Of a stretch of DNA of 64,000 bases, positions 1 through 8,410 are shown one piece after another. A model generated the notes under the pieces. The model made no database searches, had not been told where the DNA came from, and saw nothing but the letters and a program-made list of their open reading frames with translations. Source of the DNA: Burkholderia oklahomensis C6786 (GTDB taxonomy: Bacteria > Pseudomonadota > Gammaproteobacteria > Burkholderiales > Burkholderiaceae); assembly GCF_000959365.1 (NCBI RefSeq), contig NZ_CP009556.1:2294001-2358000 (forward strand), written 5' to 3'. The position numbers and the translations under genes were made by a program. Position 1 is the stretch's first letter. Each line of letters starts with the position of its first letter.

Positions 1-179
1 CAGCGAATGCGGCGCCGCGGCGCATTCCGCTGCATCCGATGACGGCGCAAGTGAACTGAACGCAGCGCGCTCACCGACACGCGATGCGTCGGCGAGCGCC
101 GCGCTGTTCGCAGGCACGAGCGCGACGGCCTCGCGTCGAAACGCTCGGCTCATCCAATCTCACGCAAACGGTGTATTCC

Positions 180-677
180 ATGTCTTCGACTTCGACACAG
201 CGGCGCGACCAGCCGCAAGCCTCGCCGTGGCTATCGCTGATCACGCGCCTGCTCGGCGTGTCGTTCCTGCTGTTCTTCGGCACGGCGATCGTCACGATCC
301 TGCTCGGCATCGACCATCAGATCGCGGACGATCCCGTCGGCCTTCTGGTATTGCGCCTCGTGCGCTGGGGCGGCGTGCACGGCGGCGGCGAGCACTACGA
401 ATTGATGATCTCGGCGATCTACGTCGTGTGGGGCGTCTTCCTGTGGGAGGCCGCCAACGATCCGTTCGAGCACAAGCTGTTTCTCGACTTCACGGTCGTC
501 GCGAACGTCGCCCATTTCGGCCTGATGTTCGTGCAGGGTCTGATGATGCCGGGCGAGCGCATCCATCTGGTGGGCGACGTCGCGCTCGGCTGGTTCGCGC
601 TCGCGCTGTTCGCCGCCACGTGGATTCCGGCCCGGAGCAAGGCGGCAAGGCTGCAGATCTCGAATTCCGGCCGCTGA
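180..677 (+). CDS. Small four-helix membrane protein (DUF6632-like)
   Basis: This 165-residue protein is mostly hydrophobic. Four likely membrane helices are visible, at about residues 15-40, 75-90, 98-118 and 125-148. Polar segments rich in Gly, His and Glu (such as the HGGGEHYE stretch near residue 62) lie between helices 1 and 2. The frame stays open upstream, but the residues before the ATG at 180 are basic and shadow-like, so I chose the ATG whose product starts MSSTSTQRR. The ribosome site is weak. Family assignment is from overall look only, and no enzymatic motif is visible. It stands alone, followed by a gene-free stretch, so the neighbours say nothing about its job. Confidence 0.65.
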   Translation: MSSTSTQRRDQPQASPWLSLITRLLGVSFLLFFGTAIVTILLGIDHQIADDPVGLLVLRLVRWGGVHGGGEHYELMISAIYVVWGVFLWEAANDPFEHKLFLDFTVVANVAHFGLMFVQGLMMPGERIHLVGDVALGWFALALFAATWIPARSKAARLQISNSGR

Positions 678-1014
678 TTCGACTCCCGCATGCGCATGAG
701 CGGTTGCCGTGCCCGCCGCCGCGCCGCGATTGCCGATCGCGCCGTGGCGGCGGGCCCGACGCTGCGCGATGCTGCGTTGCGTGACGCGCGTCGCGACGAG
801 ATGAGGCGCGTCGCATCGCGACGAGATGAGGTGAGGCGAGACGAGACGATCGTCGAACATGTTCGCCGCGCATCGATCGCCGACGGCAAGCAAGTTGCGC
901 CGTCGCGCGAACCCACGCAGCCGCATAAGAGTCGCACGAATCGTTCGTTGTCCGGGCGGGCCCGCGCCGTTTAAGGTTGTCTCTTTTCGCGCCCATGCCC
1001 CGCCAGGACCTCCA
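678..1014. other. Intergenic stretch with a short direct repeat
   Basis: No convincing gene is present. A 16-bp sequence, TCGCGACGAGATGAGG, occurs at 791-806 and again at 816-831, followed by degenerate GAGGCGAGACGAGA-type sequence. The downstream flavoprotein gene must take its promoter from this region, but no clear -35/-10 pair stands out. Confidence 0.5.
791..831. repeat. Two direct copies of a 16-bp repeat
   Basis: TCGCGACGAGATGAGG is found at 791-806 and 816-831, 25 bp apart start to start. The copies are identical and non-coding. Function unknown. Confidence 0.7.
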
Positions 1015-2352
1015 ATGGCCATCTCCACGCCCGATTTCACGCAGCGGCGAGCCGCGACGCCCGCCGCTGCCGCTGCCGCGCCCCGCGCCGATGCGCCGGG
1101 CGCCGCCGCGCACGAACGCGCAATCGCCGATGCCGCGCTCCTGTTCGACGACGATCCGCTGATCCGCCGCTTCGCGCCGGTGTTCGATCGCATCGCGCAA
1201 GGCGCGGCCGCGCGCGACCAGCATCGCGACCTGCCGTACGAGCCCGTCGAGTGGCTGCGCGACGCCGGCTTCACGAAGCTGCGCGTACCGCGCCTCGCGG
1301 GCGGCGACGGCGTCGGTCTCGCGCAGTTCTTTGCGCTGATCGCACGGCTCGGCGAAGCGGATTCGAACCTGCCGCAGATCCTGCGCGTGCACAGCGGCTT
1401 CGTCGAGATGCTGCACGAAAGCGACGACGGCGCGCTGCGCGATCGCTGGTTCGCGCGCATTGCGCAAGGGACGATCGTCGGCGGCGCGACGGCCGAGCGA
1501 ACCGCCGTCACGAGCAATACCGTGCGGCTGTCGCGCGAGAACGGCAAGCTGTATCTCGACGGCGAGAAGTACTACACGACGGGCACGCTGTATGCGGACT
1601 GGGTCGACGTGACCGCGAACGACGGCGACGCCGACCTGCGCGTGCTCGTGCCGGCCGATACGCACGGCGTCGAGCGCATCGACGATTGGGACGGCTTCGG
1701 CCAGCGCTTGACGGGCAGCGGGACGACGCGCTTCACGCGCGTCGAGGTGGAGCCGGACAACATCTATCGCCGCTTCGACGCATCGCAGCCGCGCGGCAGC
1801 AGCCTGCTGACCGCGTACTTCCAGACGCTGCATCTCGCGAACCTCGCGGGCATCTCGCGCGCGGTGCTGCGCGACGCGGTCGAGTTCACGCGCGACCGCA
1901 CGCGCACGTTCGGCGTGCCGGGCGCGTCGAACCCGCGTCACGATCCGCTCGTGCAGCGCGTGATCGGGCGGCTCGCGAGCCTCGCCTACTCGACGCAGAG
2001 CGTCGTCGCGGCGATCGCGCAAACGCTCGACGCGATATCCGCCGCGCGCGCGGCCGGCGACGCGACCGACGATGCTTACGTGCGCGTCGACATCCAGGCG
2101 TTCCAGGCGCAGCAGATCGTCCTCGCGCAGACGCTCGAGGCCGCGACGCTGCTGTTCGAAGTGGGCGGCGCATCGGCGACGAGCGAGACGCGCCGCTTCG
2201 ACCGCCACTGGCGCAACGCGCGCGTGCTCGCGTCACACAATCCGGCGATCGTCCGCGAAGCGGTGATCGGCAACTACTATCTGAACGGCGTCGGTCACAA
2301 CGAGCGCTTCGGCGAGCGGATCGGGACCGCGCGGACGGACGCCGTGCGTTGA
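1015..2352 (+). CDS. Acyl-CoA dehydrogenase-fold flavoprotein, SfnB/DszC-like
   Basis: The 445-residue product has the acyl-CoA dehydrogenase fold in the usual order. A helical N-terminal domain (about residues 35-150, with LPYEPVEWLRDAGF and a GLAQFFALIARLGEADSN-like segment) is followed by a beta domain (about 155-265, with GGATAERT and LDGEKYYTTG). A C-terminal helical bundle follows (about 270-430, ending in the HWRNARVLASHNP and NYYLNG motifs). These features resemble the SfnB/DszC flavin monooxygenases of organosulfur use rather than true acyl-CoA dehydrogenases. A reduced-flavin-dependent monooxygenase role is therefore inferred. The ATG at 1015 was chosen because conserved sequence starts soon after it; an Ala/Pro-rich leader of about 20 residues follows. 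No partner reductase or sulfonate transporter is adjacent. Confidence 0.75.
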   Translation: MAISTPDFTQRRAATPAAAAAAPRADAPGAAAHERAIADAALLFDDDPLIRRFAPVFDRIAQGAAARDQHRDLPYEPVEWLRDAGFTKLRVPRLAGGDGVGLAQFFALIARLGEADSNLPQILRVHSGFVEMLHESDDGALRDRWFARIAQGTIVGGATAERTAVTSNTVRLSRENGKLYLDGEKYYTTGTLYADWVDVTANDGDADLRVLVPADTHGVERIDDWDGFGQRLTGSGTTRFTRVEVEPDNIYRRFDASQPRGSSLLTAYFQTLHLANLAGISRAVLRDAVEFTRDRTRTFGVPGASNPRHDPLVQRVIGRLASLAYSTQSVVAAIAQTLDAISAARAAGDATDDAYVRVDIQAFQAQQIVLAQTLEAATLLFEVGGASATSETRRFDRHWRNARVLASHNPAIVREAVIGNYYLNGVGHNERFGERIGTARTDAVR

Positions 2353-2673
2353 CTGCCGCGTCGTCGCGCGGGCGCGGCGACGCGGCGTGACGTCGGAATC
2401 GGAATCGGATCGATGCTTCGGATGCTTCGAACCGCACGAACGGCGAATGTCGCCGATGCCGACGGCAACCGCCACGCATCCGATCATGACGATCGAAACC
2501 GCACGGGATGCGCGGGCTGCATGCGCGAACGCGCACTATCGTCATTCACAAATTCCTCATTCGCAAACGTGCGAATGTACGAACGTACGAACGCACACAA
2601 GCGACGCTCCATTCGATAGCGCCCGGCAGTCAAACGCGCACGAAACGCATCACGTGCGATCGCAGTCAGCGCG
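2353..2673. other. Intergenic stretch between convergent genes
   Basis: Convergent region between the flavoprotein gene and the H-NS-type gene. It is lower in GC than its surroundings near 2520-2620, with short CGAACGTACGAACG-like direct repeats near 2570-2600. I see no gene and no clear terminator. Confidence 0.5.
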
Positions 2674-2964
2674 CTATTCGATCAGGAACCGCTCGCGATC
2701 TTGCCCCGCGATCCATGCGGGGGCGCGGCCGCGCCCTGTCCAGGTCGCGCCCGTTTCCGGATCGCGATAGCGCGGCTTCGGCAGCGAGTCGGCTTTCTTC
2801 GGGCGTCCGAGCCGCGGCGGAAACAGGTCTTTCTGCGTGAGACCGTACTTGACGATCTTTCTGCGGAGTTCGACGAGCACGTCGGGCAGTTCGGCCGCGC
2901 GCGCGGTCTTCGCCTGCTGCTTCAGAACATCTAATTGGGCAAGCAATTCCTTGTATGTTGCCAT
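2674..2964 (-). CDS. H-NS-family nucleoid-associated protein
   Basis: A 96-residue H-NS/MvaT-like DNA-binding protein of the Burkholderia type. The N-terminal half (about residues 1-50) is a predicted oligomerising coiled coil. A linker holds the basic GRPKKA motif, and the C-terminal DNA-binding domain carries YRDPETGATWTGRGRAPAWI, the hallmark of beta-proteobacterial H-NS. Such proteins bind AT-rich DNA and silence acquired genes. Two ATGs are possible. I chose the inner one at 2964 because GGGGA lies 7 nt upstream of it and would abut the outer one (2970). It is divergent from a small XRE regulator. Several AT-rich spacers elsewhere in this window would be plausible targets, but that is inference. 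Confidence 0.9.
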   Translation of the reverse strand: MATYKELLAQLDVLKQQAKTARAAELPDVLVELRRKIVKYGLTQKDLFPPRLGRPKKADSLPKPRYRDPETGATWTGRGRAPAWIAGQDRERFLIE

Positions 2965-3052
2965 TACCATTTCCCCGTAGATTCCACTGCCTCTTTTCGA
3001 CCGACAATCGATAACCGCGTTGTTGTGTTGAATAGTGTCGAAGTCAGTTTTC

Positions 3053-3065
3053 GGCTATCATAGCC
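3053..3065. promoter_or_regulatory. Candidate operator: inverted repeat GGCTAT-C-ATAGCC
   Basis: A perfect 6-bp inverted repeat with a 1-bp centre lies between the divergent H-NS-type and XRE genes, 48 bp before the XRE start codon. Size and symmetry fit a small XRE operator. No second copy was noticed nearby. Confidence 0.35.
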
Positions 3066-3113
3066 CAATTAGGCCAAGGTGGACTATTTCGATTCAGCAG
3101 GGAGCATTCGCCC

Positions 3114-3356
3114 ATGCTCCCTTCCATTCATCACCCTCGTTATGTCATTCTGCGCACGCATTTGCGGGCGCTGAGAAGAGCGGCAGGCCTCACCCAGACT
3201 CAATTGGCTGAGCGTCTGCGCATCGACCAGTCCTATCTCTCCAAGATCGAACGAGGAGAACGCTATGTCGATATTCTCCTTTATCTCGACTGGTGTCGTC
3301 ATTGCGGCGTCGAGCCAAACCAGGCCGTATCGGAATTAATCGACGCGGGCGTCTGA
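3114..3356 (+). CDS. Small XRE-family helix-turn-helix regulator
   Basis: An 80-residue single-domain Cro/C1-type protein. The HTH spans about residues 15-70: LRALRRAAGLTQTQLAERL forms helices 1-2 and QSYLSKIERGER the recognition region. The rest is a short tail with no ligand domain. AGGGAG sits 9 nt before the ATG. The divergent arrangement with the H-NS-type gene and the inverted repeat at 3053-3065 suggest control of itself and possibly its neighbour. Target genes are unknown. Similar small regulators occur in phage and plasmid maintenance loci, but no such genes are next to it here. Confidence 0.85.
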   Translation: MLPSIHHPRYVILRTHLRALRRAAGLTQTQLAERLRIDQSYLSKIERGERYVDILLYLDWCRHCGVEPNQAVSELIDAGV

Positions 3357-3854
3357 AAGACGAGTGCGGCTTCATCTCGCCATTAGAAACGATTTGAAGC
3401 GCGGGCAGCGCCCGCCGCCTCGCTTGTCTGTGCGTTCGTTCGCATGTCGTCCGTCATGCCGCGCACGGCGCATACGAATATGCGTGTGATACCTGATACG
3501 CGATGCGCAGGTTCGCGGCATGCGATGCGTAGGGTACGTGCGATGCGAATCGCCTTGCGGACGTTTTCCGTAGCGTGGTCGAATCGATCGCGTGAGCCAA
3601 CGCGGCGCGCCGCGCTGCGATCATGCCTGCAACTCCCGCACAATCGAAAGCCGCATCGCGCGCCGACATCGAGCGCGCCCGCAACGCCGCAGCGCACTGT
3701 TCCCATGCGATTCGAACGATGAAACGGCCGTCGAGCGCACCAGCGCATCCGTCGCGCAGCGACGCGACAGCGCGCCCGCCAGCGCAATCGACAACGGGCG
3801 CGAAAATGCATGCCGGCCGCCGCCCGATCGCCTTCGCCTGGCGCTGCGCCACGC
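3357..3854. other. Intergenic stretch, nothing recognised
   Basis: 498 bp between convergent XRE and permease genes. It contains many near-repeats of GCGATGCG (3500-3560). Open frames are short and have arginine-rich shadow-like composition. No RNA gene or clear terminator seen. Confidence 0.45.
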
Positions 3855-5183
3855 TCACCCGTCCGTCGGCGACGTGAGCGGCGCGCGCCGCCCCGCCTGA
3901 TACACGTAGTAGTACGCGGTCAGCACGGCGATCCACAGCGGCCCGATGACGAGCGCGACGCGCGTGTCGGGCGAAAACGCCATCAGCACGACGACGAAGG
4001 CGAGAAACGCGAGCGCGACGAACGACGATACCGGATGGAACGGCACGCGCAGCGGCAATCGCGCAAGACGCTCGGCCGACACGCGGCGGCGAAAGCGCAA
4101 CTGCGCGATCAGGATCACGCACCAGGTCCAGATCGCGCCGAACGTCGATACCGACGTGAGCCACACGAACACCTTCTGAGGCGCGAAGTAGTTGAGCACG
4201 ACGCCGACGAACAGCAGCGCCGCCGAGATCAGCACGCCGTACACCGGCACGCCGCGCCGGCTCACCGATGCGAGCCGCCCGGGCGCCTGCCCCTGCTCGG
4301 CGAGATTGAACAGCATCCGCGCGGTGCTGAAGATCCCGCTGTTGCACGACGACAGCGCCGCCGTCAGCACGACGAAGTTGATGATGCCGGCGGCGGCCGG
4401 AATGCCGAGCCGCGAGAACGTCATCACGAACGGGCTGCCTTGCGTGCCGATCTGGTTCCACGGGTAGATCGACATGATCACGAACAGCGCGCCGACATAG
4501 AAAATCACGACGCGCCAGAACACCGAGTTCACCGCCTTCGCGAGCGACTTCTCGGGATTGCGCGCCTCGCCCGCCGTGAGCCCGAGCATCTCGACGCCGA
4601 GATACGCGAACATCACGATCGGCAGCGCGTCGACGACGCCCGACAAGCCGTTCGGCATGAAGCCGCCGTGCGCCCACAGATTCGAGATGCCGGTCGGCAC
4701 GCCGCCGTTGCCGACGCCCGCGACGATCATCAGTCCGCCGCTCGCGATCATCAGCACGATCGTCACGATCTTGATCAGCGCAAACCAGAATTCGAACTCG
4801 CCGTACAGCTTGACCGCAATGAAGTTCACCGCGCCCATCACGATCAGCGCGGCGAACGTCCAGATCCAGTTCGGCACGTCGGGAAACCACATGTGCATGT
4901 AGACGCCGACCGCGGTGATTTCCGCCATGCACGTGACGATCCACATGAACCAGTAGGTCCAGCCCGTCAGATAGCCGGCGAGCGGCCCGATGTAGTCCTG
5001 CGCGTAGCGGCTGAACGCGCCCGCGACCGGATTGTCGATCGCCATTTCGCCGAGCGCGCGCATGATGAGGAAGATCGCGATGCCGCCGAGGATATAGGTC
5101 AGCAGGATCGCCGGGCCGGCGGAGCGAATCGCGGTGGCGGAGCCGAGAAAGAGGCCGACGCCGATCGTCGCGCCGAGCGCCAT
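3855..5183 (-). CDS. ProY-like amino acid permease (AAT family), 5' end probably frameshifted
   Basis: 442 residues are readable from the first in-frame ATG, with about twelve membrane helices in the APC/AAT pattern. Motifs typical of proline-specific permease ProY are clear: GATIGVGLFLGSA, IMRALGEMA, GPLAGYLTGWTYW and LYGEFEFWFALIK. It should import proline or a related amino acid with protons. The ATG at 5183 is internal to the family: the conserved leader RGLEEQHINL is encoded just upstream in the same frame, up to a TGA, with no usable start codon. A good start with AGGAG and 5-nt spacing (ATG at 5243-5245) lies in another frame and stops after 20 codons. The simplest reading is a one-base loss just after the true start, or a base-call error. 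Confidence 0.8.
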   Translation of the reverse strand: MALGATIGVGLFLGSATAIRSAGPAILLTYILGGIAIFLIMRALGEMAIDNPVAGAFSRYAQDYIGPLAGYLTGWTYWFMWIVTCMAEITAVGVYMHMWFPDVPNWIWTFAALIVMGAVNFIAVKLYGEFEFWFALIKIVTIVLMIASGGLMIVAGVGNGGVPTGISNLWAHGGFMPNGLSGVVDALPIVMFAYLGVEMLGLTAGEARNPEKSLAKAVNSVFWRVVIFYVGALFVIMSIYPWNQIGTQGSPFVMTFSRLGIPAAAGIINFVVLTAALSSCNSGIFSTARMLFNLAEQGQAPGRLASVSRRGVPVYGVLISAALLFVGVVLNYFAPQKVFVWLTSVSTFGAIWTWCVILIAQLRFRRRVSAERLARLPLRVPFHPVSSFVALAFLAFVVVLMAFSPDTRVALVIGPLWIAVLTAYYYVYQAGRRAPLTSPTDG

Positions 5184-5245
5184 CAGGTTGATGTGCTGCT
5201 CCTCCAGGCCGCGGGTGCAGCCGTTCGTCTTGTGAAGTCACCCAT

Positions 5246-6028
5246 GTCTCCTGTCGGCGCGCGGGCATGCGCCGCTGTGATGTCGTGTCAAGGAAAGACC
5301 GTGGCGTATCACGCGCGGCGGACGACGTCACGGCCTGCGGCCCCGGCCGCGTGCTCCGCCGCTGCCGACCGCTTCGCGAAGACGGCGCGACGCCCGGCGG
5401 CAAATCCGATCACCGTCCGCCCGACCGAAAACGAATCGCGATCGACCCGCTTCATTCCGTCAATCTCGACGATGCGGCGCGGCGGTCAGATTCGTCCGGG
5501 TGCGCGACGCATCGCGCGACGCGCGTCCGATCGTGCCGAAGCACGCGCGCATCGTCGCCGCCCGACAAGCATGAACAAGCCGCGCGTGCCGCAGGCGCGC
5601 ATCCGTTTCGCGTTGCTCGGGAAGTCGACGACGAGCGGGCGAGCCTCGCAACCTGTGCCGGCGCCCGGATCGGCATTGCACGCTCGGTCGAAATGCAGCG
5701 GCAATTATATGAAGAATACGGCGCGCATCGCCAGCCGTTTCTGTCGCGTTCGGGCGGCACTGTGGCGGCGCGAACGCCGTGCCGCTCACGCGCCGCGGAT
5801 GAAACCGGTGCCGCCGCAGAAGCGGCGAAGGCATGCAGCGCGACGAGACATGGCGAGCCCTTTCTTGGTTCGCTTCATCACGCCCTGCCACGCCTCGCCT
5901 CATCACGCGTCGCCGCATCGCGCCGCGCGCATCGCCGGCGCGCGATGCGAACGAAACCCGTCCCGGCCGATCGACCGACGCGCTACGCTATTCGCCGCAC
6001 CGCCATCGCCGCCTGCCGCCGCCGACGC
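5246..6028. other. Intergenic stretch, nothing recognised
   Basis: 783 bp with open frames on both strands, none of which shows a recognisable motif, a ribosome site or membrane segments. Composition is arginine/alanine-rich, as expected for shadow frames. The promoter of the permease should lie near its left edge. Confidence 0.45.
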
Positions 6029-6889
6029 TCACGCAGCCGCCGGCCAGAACACGAGCGCACGCACCTCGATGCTCCGGCGCGGCGCGGCAGCCGCGCGCGT
6101 CGTCGGATCGTCGAACGCGGTGTGCGCGGTGAGGCGAGCGCGGCCGTCGTCGAGCGAATCGTAGATCTTCAGCAGCAGCGTCTCGTCGGCGCGCAGCCGC
6201 GGAAAGTAGAACCAGCGGTGCGCGGGATTCGCGACGACCGAATAGGTCTCGCCGATCTTGTCGCGATAGACGAGATCGCCCGGCACCAGATCGTCGGGCG
6301 CGATCGTGCGCGCATCGCACAACGCGAGCGGCAGCCGTTCGACGACGTCGAGCGGACGCCAGACATTGATGATCGCGAAGCGCTGCCTCAGACGCGCTTC
6401 GGCCTCGTCGGCGGGCAGATGGTCGCGCACGCGGCGCGGCGCCGACACGAACGTCTGGTCGTTGTGCACGCGCCGCACCGGCTCGCGCAACGCCGACGTC
6501 GCGCGCGAGCCGTGCGCGCTGTCGCGCAGCGTGTGATCGAAGATGACGACCTTCTCGGCGCCCGTCGCCGCGCGCAGCAGCGCGTCGACTTCCGCGTAGT
6601 AGATCGAGCGGATCGCCGCGTCGTCGGCAAAATCCGCGAGCGCGGTGCGATGCGCGACGAGCTCGAAGCCGCTTGCATCGAGCCCGAGCGCGCCCGCGGC
6701 CGCGAGCGGCCGCGCGTCGCGAATCGTCACGCGACGCGGCTCCAGCTCGCCCGTCGCCCACGGCGTGCCGGGCGGCGGCTCGAACATGTACGACACCGGG
6801 CGCGCGACGCCCTTCGCCAGGTAGTTGACCTCCGCTTCGATCTCGCCGCCTTCCCGCGCAGGCGGCCGCTCTTCGATGACCGTGCTCAT
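6029..6889 (-). CDS. CmcJ/NvfI-like oxidoreductase family protein
   Basis: This 286-residue protein shows the conserved blocks of the CmcJ / gibberellin A4 desaturase-like family: HNDQT near residue 141, INVWRPL near 173, RWFYFPRLRADETLLLKIYDS near 223, and HTAFDDP followed by RRSIEVRAL near the C-terminus. These match the Fe(II)/2-oxoglutarate-like fold proteins of secondary metabolism. Specific substrate is unknown. GAGGAG lies 8 nt before the ATG. It starts 15 bp after the SDR gene stop, so the two form an operon. That pairing suggests a small oxidative tailoring or catabolic step. No biosynthetic genes flank it. Confidence 0.75.
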   Translation of the reverse strand: MSTVIEERPPAREGGEIEAEVNYLAKGVARPVSYMFEPPPGTPWATGELEPRRVTIRDARPLAAAGALGLDASGFELVAHRTALADFADDAAIRSIYYAEVDALLRAATGAEKVVIFDHTLRDSAHGSRATSALREPVRRVHNDQTFVSAPRRVRDHLPADEAEARLRQRFAIINVWRPLDVVERLPLALCDARTIAPDDLVPGDLVYRDKIGETYSVVANPAHRWFYFPRLRADETLLLKIYDSLDDGRARLTAHTAFDDPTTRAAAAPRRSIEVRALVFWPAAA

Positions 6890-6904
6890 CGCGGCTACTC
6901 CTCG

Positions 6905-7666
6905 TCAGAACGCTTCGTTGTACGGACGCAGATCGAGCTCCTGCGTCCACGCGCTGCGGTGCTGCACATGCAGCTGCCAGTAACTCTCGGCAATCGCGTC
7001 GGGCGACAGCAGCCCGTCCGCGCCCGCTTGCGCGGCCCGGTCGGGCGCCGCGCCGCGCAGGCGCTCGCCGTCGATGCCGCCGTCGATCACCGCGTGCGCG
7101 ACGTGAATGCCGCGCGGCCCGAACTCGCGCGCGAGCGTCTGCGCGAGCGAACGCAGGCCGGCCTTCGCCGACGCGAACGCGGCAAACGGCGGGCGGCCGC
7201 GCAGCGACGCCGTCGCGCCCGTGAACAGCAGGCTGCGGGGCGCGTCATCGCTCGCGTCGAGCAGCTGCGCGAGCGTCGCCTTCGCGAACAGGAAGCCGCC
7301 GATCACGTTCGTGCGCCACGCGTTCTCGAATTGCGCGGCGCTCAGCTCGAGCGTCGGCGCGCGCACCGCGTTGCCCGCGTTGAACACCGCGGCCCGCAGC
7401 GTGCCGAGGGTGCGCACTTCGACGGCAAGGCGCTCGACATCGGCTTCGCTCGCGATGTCGCCGCTCGCGACGTGCGCGATGCCGCCTTGCGCGCGAATCT
7501 CGTCCGCGACCGCTGCGACGCGCTCGTGCGTGCGCCCCGTCAGCACGACCGCGAAGCCGCTGCGCGCGAAGCGCCGGCCGACGGCCGCGCCGAGCCCGGC
7601 GCTCGCGCCGACGCCCGCGATCCATGCGAGCGGAATGGAAGAAGATGACTCTGTATCGATCGTCAT
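6905..7666 (-). CDS. Short-chain dehydrogenase/reductase with Phe in place of the catalytic Tyr
   Basis: 253 residues with an SDR Rossmann fold. The cofactor loop GVGASAGLGAAVGRRFA is near residue 20, the NAG-like motif (FNAGNA) near 97, and the active-site helix reads FASAKAGLRSLAQ. In classical SDRs this last motif is YxxxK. Here the Lys is kept but the Tyr is Phe, as in a known SDR subgroup whose reductase activity is uncertain. The frame is open further upstream, but the leader is basic and unlike the family, so I start at ATG 7666, with AGGG 10 nt before it. It is the first gene of an operon with the CmcJ-like gene. Confidence 0.8.
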   Translation of the reverse strand: MTIDTESSSSIPLAWIAGVGASAGLGAAVGRRFARSGFAVVLTGRTHERVAAVADEIRAQGGIAHVASGDIASEADVERLAVEVRTLGTLRAAVFNAGNAVRAPTLELSAAQFENAWRTNVIGGFLFAKATLAQLLDASDDAPRSLLFTGATASLRGRPPFAAFASAKAGLRSLAQTLAREFGPRGIHVAHAVIDGGIDGERLRGAAPDRAAQAGADGLLSPDAIAESYWQLHVQHRSAWTQELDLRPYNEAF

Positions 7667-8410
7667 ATCGGCGAACCCTATATCGTCTGTCGCGCGCGTG
7701 AAACGAAGAAAACGAGATATGTTTATCAGGAGGGCTGCGAACGCGCGCGTTGAAGGAGCGTTGAGCATAGAGCGTTTTTAAAACCCTGTAGGCCGCGCAG
7801 TCTTGTGGGCGCGCAACGTGAGCGAGCGAGCGGCGGCGAGCGGCGGCGAGCGGCCGGCGGGACGTTCGAGCGGGTGTTCGCGGCATGTGTCGATCGATGT
7901 GCGGCGGAGCGGTGTCGCAGGCGATCGTCGTGCGCGGACGATCGCTTCCGTCGTCGAACGAGTCGATGAAATTTCGATGGCGATGCGCAAAGCGATCCGT
8001 TGAAACGGCGCGATCACACGGTCGCCTCCAACGGGAAATTCGAGATCGGGATCGGGACCGGTGCCGAAACAGCCGTCATCGCATGAATCGCGGAACGCGA
8101 ATGGCTCGAACGTGCGCATCCGGACGAGCCGGCGTTGCGCCCGCTCGCAGCGACCGCCGACCGTCGATCATCACCCGCAGCATCGTCACGATGGTCGTCG
8201 AGACGTCGAACGCGATCCGAACGACGCCACCCCGCCGACGCGCCACGATGCATGGACGCCGTTCGAGCGCCCTGCGCGACCGGCCGCGACGACGGCCCCG
8301 GAAAACAGCGGAGGACAATCGAGTCGACCGAGCTCCGCCCGAACGCTCACGCTTCGCGCTCGCCCGAGGGCCGCCGCGAGCACATGCCGTCGCCCGTCAG
8401 CCGCCCGCCA
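7667..8410. other. Intergenic stretch, nothing recognised
   Basis: 744 bp upstream of the SDR operon and downstream of the MFS gene. The segment 7670-7790 is less GC-rich and probably holds the SDR promoter. GCGAGCGGCGGCGAGCGGCGG repeats are seen near 7826-7850. Arg-rich frames here look like shadows. Confidence 0.45.

Noticed and set aside
5246-6028. Possible small genes in the spacer left of the CmcJ-like gene
   Set aside because: Several open frames overlap on both strands, none with a ribosome site, motif or membrane segment.
7826-7850. GCGAGCGGCGGC repeats as a regulatory array
   Set aside because: Short GC-rich imperfect repeats common in this genome, with no positional relation to a start.
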